Assembly: GCF_000003605.2 (NCBI RefSeq) | Contig: NW_003133846.1 | Location: 146,374-172,069 of the forward strand | DNA from: Saccoglossus kowalevskii | Lineage: Eukaryota > Hemichordata > Enteropneusta > Harrimaniidae | Direction of reading: 5' to 3' | Length of the DNA stretch: 25,696 bases | Shown: in pieces, positions 13,501-19,500 of the stretch | Position numbering within the stretch: position 1 is the first letter of the stretch | Layout of the letters: every line of letters begins with the position of its first letter | Translations under genes and position numbers: made by a program | Notes under the pieces: generated by a model | Databases searched by the model: none | Seen by the model: only the letters and a program-made list of their open reading frames with translations | Told to the model about the DNA's origin: nothing

Positions 13501-16500
13501 TAAATGGAATTTAATTTAATTTAATTTGCCGTCATTTACTCTATGGGGTCGCCATCTTGGATAAGTTGAGAAACGGGTTTACATATATTCGTAGAAATAG
13601 AACTTTGCCTGGGAGATTGAGGCTGCAGGTCAAAATAATGTCGCCCAGTGACGGCACAGAAGCGTTTAATCTCTAGGGGCACGGCTTATATTGAAGTGTT
13701 TGTTTTGACACAAACGCGGAACGGCGAAAGATGTGAAGGGAAAGTGAAAAAAGCTGCTAAAATATCAGTAATTGTAATTCTAAACATGTTTATTTTCAGA
13801 CAAGTTTATCAAATGTACACGAATACAGCGTCGGTTGGCACGCCGATGGTATCAGACCAGAGACCAATAGAGGGCACTACCTCTACATTGAGAAGATGGC
13901 ACGTGACCTCGGTGACGTACTGATCAATAAAGTAGATCGCGCCATTCATGATAATATGGCGGCCACGGATGCTAAATCGAAACTTTATGACGAAATTGCT
14001 CAGCATGTACAGTTTGTGAGGGAACGGTTAGTAGTTCGACCAAGTGCATGGACAGAGTAATATATAAAACACTTGTTTTGTATTTCACATTTCATAAACT
14101 GAAATAAGCAGAATTTGTTTTGCAGAATTGTTAAAGCAAGAGGGTCGCCACCTGCGCACGCGCGGGATTTGGGTCCCAAGACTGCGCATGTGCAGATGAC
14201 GACTCCCCTGCTTTATTGTCTATATTGCCGATTTGCATTGTGGGTCGCAATTCAACAGAAGCGTTGTTAAACAAATATTCTGTTTATAAGCGAATAATAA
14301 TGTGGTTTTGTCATGTAGGTCACGCGTTTTCCATGGCCGTAAAGAAACAATGAACAAAATAAAGGAATACGTTCGAATGGGTCCCCGTCAACCATTGATA
14401 ATCCACGGTCAATCAGGTTACGGTAAAACATCAGTCATGGCTAAGGCTGCAAAAGACGCACCATACATGTTGAAATAGTGAGTTACCCTATCCTTATTCA
14501 ATTAGTTAATTGCACAGTACTGTTGTTTTTCGTTTGTCATTTAGTATTGAACCGCATGTGCAAGCTTGATGGAAATATTTGTTGTATTAACATGTATGCA
14601 TGATACTTGCTGCAATTATTCTAGATTTTAAAAAATACGATTATTCCCAATTTGGACATATTTAGGATTTAATTCGAAACTGTATTTGTTACTATATTCT
14701 ATTGTATCTACGTATTGCGTGTTCATTTTGATGAATCTTAATATTTAATCAGCCTTCACGACGAGGATAGTTTAGCAAAATTGATATTATATAATCATAA
14801 TATAACTTGTACGATGATGAAGTGGCCTTAACGCACGTTCTTCACGTTCACCTTTCAGTGGCGAACCTCACGTAGTGGTTCGATTAGTTGGGATAACCGG
14901 TGAATCTTTACACATTAGACAGCTACTACGTAGTATGTGCCTGCAGTTATGTTATATCTTCCATCAAAACTCAGCAATGATACCACACGTAAGTTGTATC
15001 CTATTAGTCACGTGTTACCGTTGTTGTAACATACTGTGTGCTTAATACTTGTACTTGTAGTTCCATTGCAAATTAAAGTTATTGAACATTTGGGTACTGT
15101 GAAAGAATTAATTATTCACGGGGTTGTGTTTTCTTATTATATTGACGTGAACAAATAAAAATCCCTGGTAAATGCATGGAATTAAAAACCAGTCGATATG
15201 CTCAAAATAACGAAATTAAATGATATGTGGGTCTCATATAAACAAAGATGGCGACTTTGACTGTTGCGCAGATCAACGAGTACAAACTGGGACGTTTCCA
15301 AGCTTTAATTGGGTAATTGTCAGGTGATTAGAAAGTATCGACGGAATCACCGGCGGTATTCAGTGCATGTCGCGCCCCAGGTCAAACCTCATACTTGTGA
15401 TTTCCATTTGAAGAGCGCATTGGATTGTGGGGAAATTAATGTTTATCAACACAAATGTCGCACATGCAGCAACGCGACGACCACCGCCCTTTAAATACCT
15501 GTGAAAAATAATGCAATTACAGTACACTGTCAATTATTATATCCTCTAAAATTTCAGAAAAATACACAATCACAGAAGATCTGGGAAATGTATGTTCATT
15601 TAATATGACTCAAACAAGACATGTTCTGTATTATAGGACTATAGGGGAGCATTAAATGACTTTAATGGACGACTTGCTGGGGCAACGGAAGACAATCCTC
15701 TCTTTATTTTCATGGACTCGTTAGACCAGTTATCCAATGAAAATGACGGCCGTGGATTACAATGGCTGCCAAAAGAACTGCCAGAACACGTTTATATGAT
15801 CGTTTCCACGCTCTCCGAAGACCACTACGACTGTTTCAGCACACTGAAGGTATGCACAGTTAAACCAATACAATCAAGTTGATGTTGTACAAAACGTACT
15901 AATATTGCATCGTTCATGTTCATTGCGCCCACTAGAGACGAAATGGGTGTCGGGTGCTGTTCACAGCATCGTTATTATTCAGATCCGTGGTCGTGTCAAT
16001 ATTAGAAACGTTAAAATTATTGTAGTCGGAATTGGAGGTTTTTGGAGCAGTCTGATTATTAAACTTAATAGAGTCGCGTGTCAACATATGCTAATCAACT
16101 TATGCTACTTCGCTGTATTTCTCTTTGCAGAAAATGTTTCCGGAAGGCGACAATTTTGTCGAAATACCAGAACTGCCAGAAAGCGATGCGGAATTCATTT
16201 TGGATCATTTGTTAGCGCACGAGAACCGTGCTATGACAACCGAACAGCATGACGTCATCACCACGGCATTTAGAAAATGTCCAACTCCTCTGTATTTGCG
16301 ACTGGCAATAAACGAGTCCAAGACATGGAGGAGTTATTCAACCGGAAAACAAATCTGGATCGCTGACAGCGTGAAGAAAGTCATAACTGGTAATTACTTT
16401 TTCAATTTTTGCCGATTTATTTGAGAAAGCACTAAATCTGAATCTGAATTCATATACTTCGTGTAGCATACGCCTGTTTGATTCAGTAATATAGACCAAA

Positions 16501-19500
16501 CCAAAATCGTGATTTAAAAACCACAATCAGTCATTATTGCTCTGAATTTTCCACAAGAATTTCGGTATATAAGGGTTAGTCATAATGAAATGCATGTTTC
16601 GTTCCAGCTATTTTCAGCAAAATGGAGTCACAGCACGGCGAGCCATTCATACGCAGAGCCCTTGGTTACATCACAGCAGCACGTAGCGGGGTCACTCATT
16701 CGGAATTACTTGATTTGCTATCCCTCGATGACTTGGTAATGGGTGATGTATCGTCGCACATGACCGTGAACGTTCGTCGGTTTCCACCGATTCTGTTGAT
16801 GAGGCTCCGTAATGATCTTGATTGGTATCTGACGGAGCAATCTGCGGATGACACGTGGACGTACAGGTGGTCACACAGAAAACTCCACGAAGGTGCTGTC
16901 GAGAGGTTTGTAAAACAAATAAGATGCCCTTTCCTTATAAACACCACAAGTTGGTCAAACCAGTTGCTGTTTCATTTCTTTAGCTATATACAACAAGATG
17001 TTTCAAAGACTCAATTACCACGTATATCAAAAATGACGTCACTCTTGTCACGCAACTTTTACGTACAGGAAGGAATTATTTAAAAAAATCAATTGTACAA
17101 ACACAAATTTCAATTTATTTCAAACTAAAGTAAAACCTTATATATATGAATATTTCAATTGTTCGTTATTTATACTTACAATTTGAAGTTTTATTACTTC
17201 GAATCATAATGAATAATGTCAATGAAATAAAGTCAATGAAATTTAGGCTTTATGCAACACGCTTCTTGATTCAGGGTTGAAAATCCATATTCAAGTGAAA
17301 TTCACGATTACGTTGAAAAAAATAAAGCTGTACTTATCCATCCAATTACAGATACCTAGAACAGAAAGACAAAGCGCCCTCGTACCACTCAGCACTGAGT
17401 GAATATTTCATGGGAATTTGGGCCAATAAGAAGAAGCCATACCCGGGATCGGAATCTGGCGCCTTCAGATACGTTGACCCCCAGGCACTGACGTATAACA
17501 TAAACACGCCTACAGGTATATCTTTTGTCAATGAAACTTTTTACACACCACAGTAATTATTAGTGTAGTATTATTGCTTATCACTGCTATATAGTGTTTT
17601 CATATTAATACACAATAATGAATCTAGAGTCAACGCGTAACTATTTACTAGATCGTGTCTGATTGGCTACTTAACCCGAACACCTTACAGTCTGACCAAT
17701 CAGAAAGCAGCTTGTTTTGACATGTTTGTTTTCGATGTATGAAATTCTGACATGTATATATACTTTGATTTAAATGTGAACCTACATTGGAATGTGAAAT
17801 ATTGGAGAACTCAGGTATGACCAAGGATTGGGTGAAAACAAAATACTTTTTTGCCCCACTCAAATATTCACCATATTAAGGGCGGCAGTCGTCGCGCCGC
17901 GTCCTGTTCGATATGGGACTCATAGCGACGTATACAACGCGTGTAAAATACATTGTTTATTTACATGAAATTCGACACGCGCTGCGCGACGACCACCACC
18001 CTTTAAGCATTGCATTCTACAAAATACATTTATTATATGTTTTACTTTCTATTAGGAAAAACCAAGACTATATTCAATCTACGCAAATTAAATGAATTAC
18101 CACACCATCTGATAAACTCTAACCAGTTTGAGAAGTTGAAATTAGCAATCCTGCTTAATTACGAATGGTTTGGCCTAAACTACGAGCGACCTCTCTACGG
18201 ACTGTTCTCGACGATATTCACAACGCTCTAGTCATCGAACCCAGCGACAAGGAATTGAAGCTCATCGCCGACTCGTTGCAGTTGTCAGAGACAGCATTAA
18301 TGCGGAATCCCCGAGAGCTAGCCACACAATTGGTTGGTCGGCTCCGTGATATCATTGTCAAAGACAAACCGATATCACCGGGTGATCCAAAGAAATATCC
18401 ACACATGGGACGTTTTCTGAAACAGGCCATCAAGTCTTCCATTCCCACGTTCATACCTTCTATGACTTGTCTGACCCCTCCTGGGGATGTTCTAAACGAC
18501 CTGTTAGCCGGACACACCGATGTCATAACAGCGATCACTGTGACCGCGGATGGATATATTGCTGTAACAGCAGCGAAAGACAATTGTATAAAGATATGGG
18601 ATTTAAGAAGCGGTAAAGTAACCAAGACAATCCAGGGAACGGGGAAACAGGTAAGGGGTTCCACCATCAGATTAACAAATATTGTTTTTAAACTGTTCAT
18701 ATTATTTGCCAATGTCACACTGTATCTTTCGTTGTAGATACGTGCAATACGGCTGTGTCTCAATCATTTCTATGCTGTCACCGCTGAGACTGGGATGATT
18801 CGAGTTTGGAACACAAGAACCGGCCAATGCGTTTTCAAAGTAGACGACTACATTGACCCAGCGTCCATCACTGCAGCTGGCGGTGATTTGCAAATTCTTG
18901 TGGCGTTCTATAATGGTTCCAACGTGATGAGAACGTGGGATTTGGAAAATAATTTCCAGAAACTACAAGACGTCAAGGTCCAAGAAGATGACGGTATCCA
19001 CAAAGATCAATCGCTGTGTATTTCGTACAACTCACATGGCGATCAGGTGTTGTATGCTTTCCGGAGTGGGAACAAAGCTTATGTTCGTCATGCCAGAAAA
19101 GGACAATTGGTTAGTGTTTTATTTGTCTGTAAACAATAGCATTCATAGGTCAGCTTTTTTGCAAGCATCTGGACCAATGTATTAACCTACCTCATTTGTG
19201 TACATGTGCTTTCTACCAGGTTCGTACACTGACGGCATCACGTGACTCAGCCTCCATAACAGCGGTTGGCGTAACACGTGATTATTTTGTCGTGAGTTGT
19301 CGCTATCAGTACATGAAGCTATCTGAGATTTATCACCTAGAATTATTTGACACCAAGAATGGATCCTTCATTAGGTTTGTCAAAGGTAAGTTTAAATATT
19401 CATGTAATAACTGGGATTTATTAAGTTGCCATGGGACAATTGTACTTGTGTAAATTACAAAATACTCTTCCTCTTCTCTTAAAGGTTGCACCGGAGACAG

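Noticed and set aside
15309-15494. Small frame across element b
   Set aside because: It lies within a dispersed intronic repeat and is not in phase with the neighbouring exons.
18174-18180. Classical -1 frameshift signal at CCTAAAC
   Set aside because: Only the AAAC half fits the slippery heptamer; the first triplet CCT does not. A single-base deletion is the simpler explanation, so this is kept only as an alternative.
18218-18763. Minus-strand open frame of about 181 codons opposite exon 18
   Set aside because: The plus strand here encodes an unmistakable WD40 and family linker sequence, and the frame crosses the exon 18 donor.
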